Shown piece by piece: positions 33,796 to 44,380 of a DNA stretch of 64,000 nucleotides. The notes under the pieces were generated by a model. The model was not told the origin of the DNA. It was given only the letters and a program-made list of their open reading frames with translations, and ran no database searches. How positions within the stretch are numbered: position 1 is the first letter of the stretch; the number at the start of each line of letters is the position of its first letter. The position numbers and the translations under genes were made by a program. Source of the stretch: Plectrocnemia conspersa (Eukaryota > Arthropoda > Insecta > Trichoptera > Polycentropodidae); NCBI GenBank assembly GCA_009617715.1, contig VTFK01000072.1, forward strand, positions 930,001 to 994,000, written 5' to 3'.

Positions 33796-35340
33796 TGCTG
33801 GTGTCTTAAGATATTTTAATGCCAATAAAATTAAAACTATTAATAGCAAATCAATTTTGATAAAATATATTTTTTTAAGAAAGGCATTTTTTATTATATC
33901 ATATATTGAAAAATCTATATTGAAAACATTTAAGAATGAAGCACAACAAAATGCATTACATATATTACAGTAAGTAAAACAAATAATAATAAAAAATAAT
34001 ATCAAAGTATCCTGGAAAATTTTATTGTTGGCAAAAAACTTTTGATAAAAAATAAAAATATAAAATAAAACGTTGCTAGTTATAGTTTAAAAGAAAAAAA
34101 AAAATTTCATAATTTAAGTAAAAGAAAAAATAAAAAATAATGCATTATATGCAAATTAAAAAATAATAATGTAAGGTATCTGGAACCATTAAATTGTGTT
34201 CTTTAGTCTGTAAATCATTATTCTTTAGCATTTTGATTATATTTAAATTTAATAGTATTTTCTGGTATTAAAATTAATATTTATGATATTTGTAATATAT
34301 TATAAATTAGTATATATTTCAATATATCCTAATTTATAAAAATTTACCACCGTATAGAAATTGAAATATGTTTTCTTTAAACTAAATTATAAATGCGACA
34401 TTTTCTCTATTTTAATTCGATATTAATCTTAAAGTATTGAGTTGATTAGGTTAGATAAAAAATATAAAAGCCAGTTTTTAATCACATTTATTGATTAGAA
34501 AAAAAAAACAATAAACTGAAAATATCGACCACCTTATCTCTTGCTTTAGACCAAAAGTAGACAGTAAGCACAATATGTGCTTTAAAAATATTAATAGACT
34601 TAATCGACATTAACTTTCAATCCTTATACATACTAAAGATATATTACACGCTCACGTTTAAAACGTCTCTGGTTTATTTCAAATTTGTCAAATCTAACGG
34701 ATATGGGTATTAAATCAGAAGCAATGATTATGTATTGTAAAAGGAAAAACTCACTTTTCGGCCTTGCAGCTCGTCGACGGGAATTCAAAATTTCAAGATT
34801 TTATTACAAAGATTGTTTTATGATTGTTTATCTAGTTTAATCAATGTATTTTTTTAATTTTACACACATTATGTATTTATTTAATTTTTATAGTTATAAC
34901 ATACTTAGTTAATTTGCAATCCGAATATTTATATTCAGTCAAATCGAACAACGCATATGCCAAGATAATGAAAATTATTGTTGCGTAGCAAAATTATTTA
35001 CAACTGTTGTTACGTTACAGTCGGCCATCTTGTTTTATATTCGAATACTTATTTTTCATTGGTCGACAACAAAAGAATTCATTAGCAGAGGCTCAAAAAT
35101 CATCGTCAAAATCTATTTTTATATTTTTATTAATTTATTATTAAATATATTTCTTTTGTTTACGTGCAAGCGGCCTTGAATAAATATATATATTTTAATT
35201 TCGAAAGTATTTTAAGTACAAATACTAACTAACTACATTGCCTAATTTAAGAAATAATTTTATAAAACTATAAAAATAAAATGGTCTAATGAAATTACTA
35301 ATGTATATTTTATGTTCAAGATGAGGTTCCGTAATATTTT
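33796..35340. other. A+T-rich stretch with short mixed patches
   Basis: Mostly simple A/T sequence. Short mixed patches occur near 34750-34790 (cggccttgcagctcgtcgacgg) and 35015-35035 (gtcggccatcttg, a YY1/Pho-like core). No gene. Confidence 0.4.
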
Positions 35341-35830
35341 CCACTCGCTACTGATTCAACATTTATAATGAGACGTACGTGCAAGGTGTGAAAATTTCTG
35401 CAGCCAACTTTCCGCATTGAATTTCTCGCCGCTTCGGCCCGAACAAGATTAAGCCCTTACGTGTTGCAGGGGGCGGCTTCGCGCCCGGGGAGGGCCCTCG
35501 CTTCAAATATGAATCGGAAGATGCTAATTTTGCAGTAACGATTTTAATACAAGCAACGCCGTGAATATTTAATAATACGGAAAGGGGCGGCGAAAAACAC
35601 CACTTTTCGATTTGGCGCCTCGCAAACGATCGCTTCATTTTCGGATATTGCGATAATAAAATCGAGTCGTTAACGAAACGTTTTGTTTTCGTTCGATAAC
35701 GGCGGCTGATAACGAAAATTATTTATATACCGGTGGGGAGTTTCGTCACCTGGAAAACTATCTTTCCGCCGGGGTTAAGTTTTGAGACGACGCGACTCTC
35801 TTAATCCGTAAAAAGTTTATATTTAATTTA
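35341..35830. promoter_or_regulatory. CpG-rich island, candidate regulatory element
   Basis: Very G+C-rich centre (gggggcggcttcgcgcccgg near 35469), then ggggcggcg, the octamer-like atgctaattttgcag, and a tail of repeated aacgaaa/ttcgttc words (35665-35720). The 91-codon minus frame 35363-35638 starts with ATG but has no known domain. Composition alone can produce it. Confidence 0.4.
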
Positions 35831-37050
35831 AAAACTTATATTTATAAAATTATGTATTATTTTACATAATATCAACAAGAGACATTACTTTGTTTAAAAA
35901 ATAGATACTTCATATTTTATTATTTCTCACTAATATTTAAAAAAACATATAATTTATTTCAAGCTGCGTTTAAAAGTCGCAAAAAAATTATATAAATATA
36001 TTTTTACAATAGAAAATAATGCTTAATAAATTAAGAATCGCTTAAAGAATTATCTTTTATTTTTAACATAATTTACATTAAATTTTTTATAGTTCAAATA
36101 TCCTAAAATTGTGTATGCCAGACTCTCCTGTGTATAGTCAACATAATTTTGAAAAATGTCATATGACATTATTATACTTGTTCACGTCTAGCAACATACT
36201 TTAATTGCATACATCATGCTCGAAATTCAAATGTCATCTCATCTATATTGTAACCAGCCCCTTCTATGAATAACATATATCCCAGGAGCATTGTATACAA
36301 GTCATATATAAAAATATGTATTCAAATCACACGGACTAATTACGACAAATGTGCAAGGGGTCGTAAATATTTCGATTTTATTTAATACTTTTTGTAATAT
36401 TTTGAAATTTTTAATGTTTAAACTTTTCACAGTAATAATAATGGTCGTCTGAGCATGCTTCATTAAACGCACGTCAATCACTTTCTTTTTGAACCCTTTT
36501 CGTATCCTTTTTAACGAAATATTTCAAGAAACATTTTGAAATCAATAAACGCGCTCTATTTATTTTTTATTTGCTAGCTATTTGTACGTCTCTATCAAAA
36601 TGTGGTTCTATATTCTTTATTGTGTAAAATATTCTGAATTTTGAATTAATAATTGTAATAAATGCGATACTAAATTATTTTAAGTATTGTCAAATAAACT
36701 CTTAGCTAGATTTCATTATTTTCTGAGACTATTTAAAAAAATTATTATCAAAATGTTTTTTCAAAGAGTTAAAATTAATAAAAATCATCATTAAAAAAGT
36801 TTTTAAAAATGTCTGAAGGTTCATCATAGTGTTAACTATTTATTTATTTATTATAAATCTAACCATCATGACTAAACATATCAATATGGTCTTAAAACAA
36901 TAAAGTTTTATTCAAAATTTTATACATATACACATACTATTAACCAACTCAATCATTCACTTACATATGTACATAAATGTGCATAAAATGTACTTTAAAA
37001 AATAAATAAAACCAATTTTAAATAGCAACTAATTAAATCTTTAAATGATG
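35831..37050. other. A+T-rich stretch
   Basis: No gene or repeat recognised. Confidence 0.45.
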
Positions 37051-37059
37051 CAGACGAAA

Positions 37060-37210
37060 ACCATGTTATTGGTTGACTACTAATATTTTTAATCCAAGTT
37101 GTGATTTTTTCCGAGTCTATAGCAACGTGTGGTCTAGCATAGTTTGGTAAAATTAGTTTTGACCATCCTGGTGCCTTGGGTTCACTTATTGGGTCACGAT
37201 GGTCCTAATT
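37060..37210 (-). pseudogene. Tc1/mariner-like transposase scrap
   Basis: On the minus strand LILPNYARPHVA (about 37160-37125) resembles the (Q)DNARPHVA block around the second catalytic Asp of Tc1/mariner transposases, with the DN replaced by NY. It is followed by ITTWIKNI and an ITWFSS stretch where Tc1-type proteins have W-N-I and W-P-x-x-S-P-D. Only about 40 residues are recognisable and no ends are seen. Confidence 0.35.
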
Positions 37211-37990
37211 TAATTTAAATACATATATAAAAAAACATAATTGTATTTGTATTGGTTGACTTTGACCTCTTTCTATCGATTTCATTCTGTCAAGTTGATG
37301 AATTGTGAGCAGTACTTAGAAGAATCGATTGGTAGCTTTCATGGAAGCATCTTAAAATGCACAATAAAAAACTACACAAACCCTTAAATACTAGATGCTA
37401 TTATAGATGAATAAACAAACGTTTTTTTGGTACAATTTAACCATTGTGATAGTTTCTACTGTCATTATTATAATCATTTTCAACTACTGTTATTTTACTG
37501 AATCTTTTTTTATATTCCAGTGACTCTTATAAGATAAATAAACTTGTTTTTAATAAATTAATGGCACCCAATTATTTTACTTTTTGACCAACTCGAACAT
37601 TTGTAATCGTTTTAAAAAATAGTTGCAGTAATGTTAAATACCTGACTAATATTAGGTATCGTCAAATAGTGATCATGAATTTTATCTACATATGTGACGC
37701 AAAATCCACTTTTGGTATCTAAATGTATTTCTATTAATCTCTGGAATTGCTTTTTGATTGTTAAATATACATACAGCATTGAATTTATTACCAGTATAAT
37801 TATTTTCGCAAATGTTGATACGGTAGTAAAAAAAAGCATAATATAAAAAATGGTATGCTTGCTTATGCTAGTATAAACGCTTTTTTTTTTTTTTTGTTAA
37901 GCTTGTACGTTTACAAAAAGAAAAAATGTAAACTTAAAATTTTATAAATTGTACCAAAATCGCTCACCATGTATGAAATATTGGCTAAAA
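37211..37990. other. A+T-rich spacer
   Basis: A 13-mer caaaatcgctcac occurs twice (about 37954 and 37995), the second at the edge of the next island. No gene. Confidence 0.4.
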
Positions 37991-38430
37991 TATATCAAAA
38001 TCGCTCACGCGGGGTGGTAGTTTCGACTTACTCATCCCGTGCAAATCTTTCCTGAGGGGCGACGATAAAAAAAAAGATCGATTTTAGGGAAACAACCCGA
38101 AAAAAATGTTTTGCATGCCAGGAAAGCAATTGTGATTTATTTATAGAGATATGATAAACGAGCCTTCGCCGAGCGAAAGCCCTTAAAATTAATTTGAGGT
38201 TTAAACAAATTTCAGATCGACCCGTATACGTTACACCCGTAAAGAATCGATTTACATTTGAGGCTTTCGGTGTAATTATTATTATTTTTTGCCTTTGTGG
38301 GCTTCCAGGACATGAGATGTCAACGTTGTCATTCAAAAGAGTACCGAGCATTTGGACAAAAGGTGGTTCGCTTCATTAAGTGCGGCTGACATTTTTCCCT
38401 TTCATGGAAAAAAATGGGGACCGTCTTTGG
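37991..38430. promoter_or_regulatory. CpG-bearing island, candidate regulatory element
   Basis: Mixed sequence with gcctTCGccgagCGAaagcc, a small dyad, near 38161. The 107-codon minus frame (38028-38351) has no recognisable domain. Confidence 0.3.
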
Positions 38431-38780
38431 AGTGGATCAAAAAAGTTTGTGCATTTTGTCACTGCACAATGCAGAATAGGGAGGATCTAAAAAATGGCTT
38501 CCCAAACTAGCATTAATCATTTCTTCAGTGTAAATATTACACAATGCGCATAAATCATATGAGCACACACTAAAAATGATTAATGTTATAAATATAAATT
38601 TAATTCGACCTAATCCTAATCGCGGTGACACTATTCGTGGTGTTTGACTTAAATCTTAATCCTAATTTGCATAGTTTAACTATTATTCATTAAATAATAA
38701 ATGTTATGTTACTTTATATTGAATATTACTATAGTTAGTCCTTTAAACGATTTTTTTCAAAATACATTTAAACCGCGATT
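38431..38780. other. Mixed to A+T-rich spacer
   Basis: A minus-strand frame (38437-38631) has a hydrophobic, signal-like segment followed by Cys residues, but it begins at GTG with no usable ATG. I do not call a gene. Confidence 0.3.
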
Positions 38781-39050
38781 AAACTGGAAAGGCGCTCTTC
38801 TCTTATGAATTTCACGGGCGATTCGCGAGTATCAAAAGGGAAAATTTACTTTTCTTTAAAAAGTTGTCGCAATTTAATTTCCGCCGGCGTTATCCCCCGA
38901 AAAGTGCTAATTGCCTGAATTCTGTCGGGAATTTCTGTAGGCAGTTGGGAAACTCTTTCGCCGACAAAGGTACCTCTCCTGTCATAATCTGACAACTTCA
39001 ATAAAATGAAAACACTTTTTACCCCTCTCTCACGACTATGCAACCTAAAT
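38781..39050. promoter_or_regulatory. Island with a duplicated 20-mer block
   Basis: CpG-bearing sequence. ctctttcgccgacaaaggta at 38953-38972 is repeated exactly at 41840-41859. In both places it is followed by a tgacataat/tgtcataat word and later by ttcaataaaa...acac. See the partner entry. Confidence 0.4.
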
Positions 39051-39483
39051 TGTTATAAAGAATTTTAATTTAATCACTAAATATATTCATCGAATACCTT
39101 AAACAATATTGTCTATTCAAGAATACAAATATAAAATTATTATTTTATTTAGAGTAAAAACTCATAGGATTTAATTAAATCTAGTTTTTGGTATTAAAAA
39201 CTATGTATTAATATTTTATTTGTATTTAAAATTAGGTAAATTTGAACAGATATTTTTTAATTATAACAGCACCTTTTCTATAAACAAAATGGGTTAATAT
39301 GGTCTGTGTTTATAAAGTACCTCAATTTTTTTTACCTCATTCTTGGATGGAAGATACGTTGCTTTTTATTTGTCAATTATTACTTATAGCCATACCGCTA
39401 AAATGCCATTTTATTTGCACGAGTATAAGATAAAAATTTAAATAGTTTATATAACTCTTTTAATGGATCCTAATTGTGAGTAG

Positions 39484-39724
39484 TTGCTACATCAACAGAC
39501 AGAGTTGTCACATCAACAGACAGAGACAAGCTCAAGCAGACAGTAGACGGGCAGAGACAAACGAATAGAAACAGCATTCAATGCAAACCGAGAGAGAAAA
39601 GCCGCATTTTGATACGACACTTTTTCTTTACTGTTGTAAATTGTACTTAACAAAATAAAATATTACCAGCTATACCGGCGTCTATTTTTAACTGTAAAGT
39701 CACAACCCCTTGGCCTCAAAACCC
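39484..39724 (+). repeat. GA-rich block plus dispersed motif, copy B
   Basis: atcaacagacagag occurs twice in the first 50 bp and is followed by CAG/AGA-rich sequence to about 39610. The shared motif then appears at 39679-39724: gtctattttt, aactgtaaagtcac and ccttggcctcaaaac. The same order (GA-rich, then motif) occurs at 60765-61053. It directly abuts the pentapeptide-repeat frame that follows. It could be part of an LTR or another unrecognised element. Confidence 0.45.
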
Positions 39725-39865
39725 GACGGTACGCGACAGTTGGGCGACGGACAAATGGGCGATTCCGGTCAATTGGGCGACGGTCAATTGGGCGATGGTT
39801 ATTTGGGCGACGGTCATATGGGCGACAGAAAAAACTTGCACGCTTTGCTTTATTGTAAATATTAA
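39698..39865 (+). pseudogene. Pentapeptide-repeat frame, plus-strand copy (no start)
   Basis: An open frame of 55 codons ends in TAA at 39863-39865, just before an AATAAA at 39864-39869. Residues 14-43 are built of 15-bp units (39737-39826) encoding QLGDG, QMGDS, GQLGDG, QLGDG, YLGDG and HMGD. A short non-repeated tail RKNLHALLYCKY follows. There is no ATG in frame; upstream is a stop at 39695 and the dispersed motif. It therefore appears to be the 3' part of a gene whose 5' end was lost or lies in an unrecognised exon. A related copy with a signal peptide lies convergently at 41226-41424. The family is unknown to me. Confidence 0.45.
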
Positions 39866-39869
39866 TAAA

Positions 39870-40360
39870 ATATGCATTAAAACGAAAAAGTATATTAAAT
39901 GCTAAAAACAATTTTATTTTCAAATTATGAACTCATATTATAATTATATGCAATACCATGTAAATATTCTATGATATTTTTTCTATTGTACCTCAAAACT
40001 TTTATAAAAATTCATTTTGGTCTATTCTTTTTTATAAAGATATCCATTCCAAACATATTTTTTTCCTTGTCTTTTTGACTTAATATGCCTGAATTATCCA
40101 TTTATGAAGAATATAAACTGTGGTAACTCAAATTAGTCGTTCTTAACAATGATCTATAAAAACCAATCATCTATAAATAGCACATAAAATATAACCCACA
40201 TGTGAATAAAAAGACACATACTTATTTTCTTGCTGTACTGAATTTTTTACCAAAAACACAATGACACTGTGACAAAGTGTTTTAAAACCACGACAAAAAT
40301 AATTTTCAAAGACGCAACGAAACTTTTTGCGAACATTTTCAGTCAAAATTCAAAAGTATA
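39870..40360. other. A+T-rich spacer
   Basis: No feature recognised. The end grades into the tandem repeat. Confidence 0.45.
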
Positions 40361-40885
40361 CTGAGCGCTAGTTATGGGTTTTAATATTTATATATAACTA
40401 CCCTATCTAGTTTTAAATAGATAACTGTAAAATATGCGATTTTTGTGAATTCCCAAAGTTTATTCTCACACTAATTTCCAAGGCGCAAAACATAAAAAAA
40501 ATTCGCGTTAAGGGCAAAACCCACGATAAACATTTATCAGCGCTAGTTCTAGGTTATTATATTTATATATAACTACCCTATTCAGTTTAAAATAGATAAC
40601 GGTAAAATATGCGATTTTTTGAAAATCAAAAAAGATTGTTCTCACAGTAATTTATAAGTCTCAAAACATAAAAAAATCGCGTAAAGGACAAAATCCACGA
40701 TTAACACTTATCAGCGTTAGTTCTGTGTTATTATATTTATATATAACTATCCTATCTAATTTAAAATAGATAACTATAAAATATGCGATTTTTGGAAATT
40801 CCAAAGGTTTGTTCTCAGAGTAGTTTCCAAGGCTCAAAACATAAAAAAAATTCGCGTAAGGGCCCACTATAAACATTTATCAGGT
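40361..40885. repeat. Three-copy satellite-like tandem repeat, period ~175 bp
   Basis: Unit starts near 40365, 40540 and 40714 (gcgctagtt, gcgctagtt, gcgttagtt), spacing 175 and 174 bp, ending near 40884. Each unit contains a tatatttatatataactacc-type core, a pair of gataact/aaaatatgcgatttt words, a caaaacataaaaaa box and cacgat-aac-tttatcag at the end. The copies differ by scattered substitutions. The length is in the usual range of insect satellite monomers. No coding potential. Confidence 0.85.
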
Positions 40886-41199
40886 AGTATACTTATAATA
40901 AAATTACCGACTTAAGCCGTGTGTTTTAAGTGTTTTATGATATCGGGTAACTCTTCTAATTTCATGAATAAAAAAAATCAAACTGTTTAAGTGATATTTT
41001 ATGATTAAATAAGCACAAATGATAAGTAAATATATACATACTATATCTAATGTAGGTATATTATATTTTGTTAAGACCGAATAATGTTTTCATCTTTTAA
41101 TTCTATTCTAAAAAATATTACTAATATTTTCGTATGTACGTATATGTACAATATATATATATTTTAATATGTATTAAATTATGTTAATTATTTAATTAA
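40886..41199. other. A+T-rich spacer
   Basis: Nothing recognised. TA-rich near 41110-41165. Confidence 0.45.
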
Positions 41200-41225
41200 T
41201 TATAAGATCATGATTTGCATCACAT

Positions 41226-41424
41226 TTATTTGTAATGCATTATTATTGTAAAAAAAAGACCGTCGCCCAAAAGACCATCGCCCATTTGTCCGTCGCCCAT
41301 TTTGAATCGCCCATTTGACCGTCGCCCAATCGCCGTCGCCCAATTGACCGTGTCCCATCTGAGCTGATGTTAATAAAACAATCGAACTAACAACCAGTAG
41401 CGTTATGAAAACAATAAGCTTCAT
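41226..41424 (-). CDS. Candidate secreted pentapeptide-repeat protein, minus-strand copy (one frameshift)
   Basis: Begins at a true ATG (41424). The first 21 residues form a textbook signal peptide: MKL, a hydrophobic IVFITLLVVSSIVLL core, then TSA before Gln. The mature part starts QMGHGQLGDG and continues in 15-bp units of the Gly-Asp-Gly-Gln-Leu/Met type. A one-base deletion in the third unit (tcaa replaced by cga, near 41337) shifts the frame. In the original frame translation runs to 41200; in the shifted frame the GDG pattern continues for about five more units, then FFTIIMHYK and a TAA at 41226-41228 that lies inside AATAAA. A TATA-like word (tttttatatta on the minus strand, near 41510) lies about 90 nt upstream of the ATG. 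It may be a recently broken gene, or a gene with a sequencing indel. Function unknown; the repeat is compositionally simple, Gly/Asp-rich and acidic. Confidence 0.45.
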
Positions 41425-41432
41425 AAACTAAT

Positions 41433-41467
41433 TACTTATTACCAATCTTAGACCAAACTATTTTAAG
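41433..41467. repeat. Hairpin upstream of the secreted-repeat frame
   Basis: accaatctta and aagattggt pair over 9 bp around a spacer of about 15 nt, within the presumed 5' leader of the minus-strand frame. Confidence 0.4.
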
Positions 41468-41825
41468 ATTGGTTGTCTATGATTAGTATCATTTTCTCTA
41501 CATAATATAAAAACCATAAAAAACAAACATGTCTGACATTGACTCTGGACATCACAACTATTAGGAGACCGTAAAGTGGACTTAAAATTTTCAGATTAAC
41601 TATATAAAAATCGAGAAATAATAACCTGTATCTTCAATTACAAGACATCAAATATGTTGACCCTTTGTGTAAAAAAATAATAATGCAAAAAGCAAGATAC
41701 CTGTTTACAAATAATGTAATAATAATTTATAAAATTAATAAGTGATTTTTACAAACCTTTAATGGGTTATTACTTATATAATTTTTACGACTTTTAAATA
41801 TTAAAATATATATTAACAAGCTTAA
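41468..41825. other. A+T-rich spacer
   Basis: Contains the TATA-like word mentioned for the minus-strand frame. Nothing else is recognised. Confidence 0.4.
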
Positions 41826-42120
41826 AACTATTTTGGAAGCTCTTTCGCCGACAAAGGTACGCTCATGACATAATATGACTGGATGTGCGTAAAACGTCCC
41901 CCCATCTCTAACAAATTCAATAAAACGGAGACACGTTTTTTTGTTATCGTCGAAAGAGAGATGTGTCTCGTTTGCGAGTTGCATCGGCCACCCCTAGGAA
42001 GAAAACTTTGAACTTGAATAATTTCATGGGTTTATATGTCGCGCGTATGATACTTTGCGGTTTGGGGTGAAAATATATACTATCTTCAATATTGGGGAAA
42101 CGCCCCGTCTGATACTAAAC
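41826..42120. promoter_or_regulatory. Island with the second copy of the duplicated block
   Basis: ctctttcgccgacaaaggta at 41840-41859 repeats 38953-38972 in the same orientation, followed by similar but diverged sequence to about 41945. CpG-bearing to about 42110. The 85-codon minus frame (41727-41984) crosses it; the earlier copy lies in a different minus frame context, so coding is not supported. Confidence 0.35.
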
Positions 42121-42900
42121 TTTTTTTTCATTTTACTGTATCTCTCTGTAATATCTAATATGGCGTATGAGCACGCATAATAAATCTAAAATGTAATAAT
42201 GCATTTATTATAATATTTTTGCCATAAAATATATCATAAATCACAATTTTATTTTAAATCGATTTATTAAAATAACTTTTTAAATAAATATGATTTTTTT
42301 CTATTTGCCCCTAGTGAAAAAAATTAAAACTTTCGTACATGATGTTTTTTGATTAATTAGCTTTATTTATTAGCAATATACTTTCAATCTTAATTATTGT
42401 CTCATTGTTCATTGAACGACTGTGCTAATTATTTATTAAAAGAATAAGAATCCAAAGAGCTTAAAGTTGAAAAGGGAAATCCCTAGTCTATGTGTTTCTG
42501 GAAATAAATATAAATTCGAAGCACAAAATTCTGTAATAGTGTTTCATTTACATGTTGTTAGTAAGGCTGAAGAATTATGATATGGAATACATAAATAGCA
42601 TAATATTATGTTCAATTTTACGTTCAAGTTTTTCTTAGTTGGTAAGAGATATAATCATTCTTTATGCGGTGTTTTTTCATGTGGTTTTTTAGCGCTGTAC
42701 TTATCTGCAGAACAACGATACTGCCAGCTTACAAGGCATGCTGTTAAAACTTAATTTGACTCACCCCTGATATCCATTTTCCGTCGGATTTTATTCAACT
42801 AAAAAATCCAAGCCATACGAAATGCAGTAGAATAAATATTTTACAGTACACGAGTGACGTCAATTTCCTTCTCTAAAAGATCACATACACACCATGTATC
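42121..42900. other. A+T-rich to mixed spacer
   Basis: No gene recognised. Confidence 0.4.
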
Positions 42901-43016
42901 AACTGCAACCGCACGTCATACAAACATGTTACGTTCGTAATTAGAAATTGTCAGTGAAGCGTCACTGTCACGTCACGGATTCGCGACGGACGGACACATC
43001 TGTCACAATCGCAGGC

Positions 43017-43036
43017 CACACACACACACACACACA
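43017..43036. repeat. CA microsatellite, (CA)10
   Basis: Uninterrupted dinucleotide run inside a CpG-rich island. Confidence 0.9.
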
Positions 43037-43133
43037 GATCCAATAAAAACACGATATTCATTTCATAACGAAATTCCCCCTCCTAAGACTTTAAAACAGC
43101 ATATTGGGGTCCGAGTGCCGCCTTTTGGTAAAG

Positions 43134-43177
43134 GAAGAACAAAGAGGGTCGCCTTGTTAGCTCTGTCTTTGTTCTTC
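43134..43177. repeat. 12-bp perfect inverted repeat with SOX-like words
   Basis: gaagaacaaaga at 43134-43145 and tctttgttcttc at 43166-43177 with a 20-nt loop. The arms contain AACAAAG and CTTTGTT, the SOX consensus in inverted orientation. Confidence 0.55.
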
Positions 43178-43460
43178 AGACCTCTCGTGTGGCACATTCA
43201 ATCGCCGCCCTACCGTTTTATTAACGCCTTTACCGGTGCATCGATCAAATGACAACATGGCCGACCGGTCTTTCGACACCGGCGGTTCTTGTCGGATAAA
43301 ATAATTCATGTGTGTTCTTGAGACGGACGACGAAACAAAAAAGCGAGGTGTGGATACCGAAGCAAAAAGTCATAAAAGCTTTGTTTATATTCCTTATAAT
43401 GAACGCTTTGTAGATAAATAATTTATTCAAGGTCGTTTATTAGGCGTTGAAGGGCATTGA

Positions 43461-44380
43461 AGGTCTTATAACAATATTTTAAAAATAAATTTAAACGGGC
43501 ATTAAATATCATTTCATTTTTGTATTAGTTTTACTTTCATTATAATATTTTAAAATGAGATTTTATTTTGCTAGATACTTATCTTCTGTCTTTCATACTT
43601 TGAAATGTATGAGAACATATACAAAAATAAATTAGAAAATCAACAAGCCAAATTTTAATTATTAAATAGCGCAAAGTAATATATAATATATGTTACGATT
43701 TTAATGAAATCTCTTCTGGCAGAATAAACAAACCACTATGTGCTAAAAACCATTAATTTCACATGGTAAAAACAATGTCTGTCTATGCACGCGAATGATT
43801 AAATAGAGAATAACAGCAGTAATAAATTAATTCTCTAAATTATGAAATATTTGACTGTATTGTTTTAATCATAATTGGCCGTTAAATATTTATAAAAAAT
43901 ATAAAAGCAAATCGCCCACAACTTAGTTTGAGTGAAAAATTATATATTATTGTGTATTATCGATGAGTCAAATTTTACATAAGGATTTAAACAATCATCA
44001 GTTTAAAGAAAAAGTATTGAATTAGTGCAACAAATCGGGTTAATCAGATTGGTATTAATCGAGTAATTTTCAAATACGGTAGCTTTCAATTTTTTTTTGT
44101 TTGAAAGCTACTGTACATATACCACGATTTCGCTAAAGCAAAACATTGTGATGTTGTAAATAAAATTAGTATACATAAATTTAGTTACATTATTTCTGTA
44201 GCATAAGAAATCAAAATTATCATAGTGCCGTTACTTACTTATTATATATGATTATTTCTAAACTGTTATTATCGTTTAACTAATTCATACATAAGATTAT
44301 AGATAATTTTATTGCAACCTCATTCTTTCATTCTGAATCTTATTAAAATAACATCCGTATAATTCCATAATTTTATAGAC
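43461..44380. other. A+T-rich stretch with one strong hairpin
   Basis: Only the hairpin at 44075-44115 stands out. No gene. Confidence 0.45.
44075..44115. repeat. 15-bp hairpin with T-rich loop
   Basis: tacggtagctttcaa (44075-44089) pairs with ttgaaagctactgta (44101-44115), all Watson-Crick except one G-T, around an 11-nt T-rich loop. Too short for an ordinary pre-miRNA. It may be a small fold-back element. Confidence 0.55.

Larger units (their letters stand above)
42901..43460. promoter_or_regulatory. CpG-rich island with CA microsatellite and structured SOX-like pair
   Basis: Starts with three CGTCA/TGACG-type words (42955-42985), then a (CA)10 run at 43017-43036 and ccaataaaaacacg. A hairpin (43134-43177) carries AACAAAG and CTTTGTT in its arms. 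The rest has many CpGs (catcgatcaaatgac, ggccgaccggtc, gacaccggcggt). A 61-codon minus frame (43245-43430) has no known domain. Candidate enhancer. Confidence 0.4.

Noticed and set aside
33689..33973. 94-codon ATG frame MISGGSVF...
   Set aside because: Runs from an island into A/T-rich DNA with a change to Ile/Lys/Phe composition; no domain.
38028..38351. 107-codon minus-strand frame
   Set aside because: No recognisable domain; a plus-strand frame overlaps it; composition effect of the island.
38437..38631. Signal-like minus-strand frame with several Cys
   Set aside because: Start is GTG, there is no ATG before the hydrophobic segment, and no acceptor site joins it to an upstream exon.
39663..39923. 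Arg/Pro/Asp-repeat minus-strand frame (RRPIDRRP type)
   Set aside because: It is the antisense reading of the GDGQL repeat; the plus strand has the stop and AATAAA and matches the copy with a signal peptide.
44075..44115. Pre-miRNA hairpin
   Set aside because: The stem is only 15 bp; no lower stem extends it to a typical precursor length.
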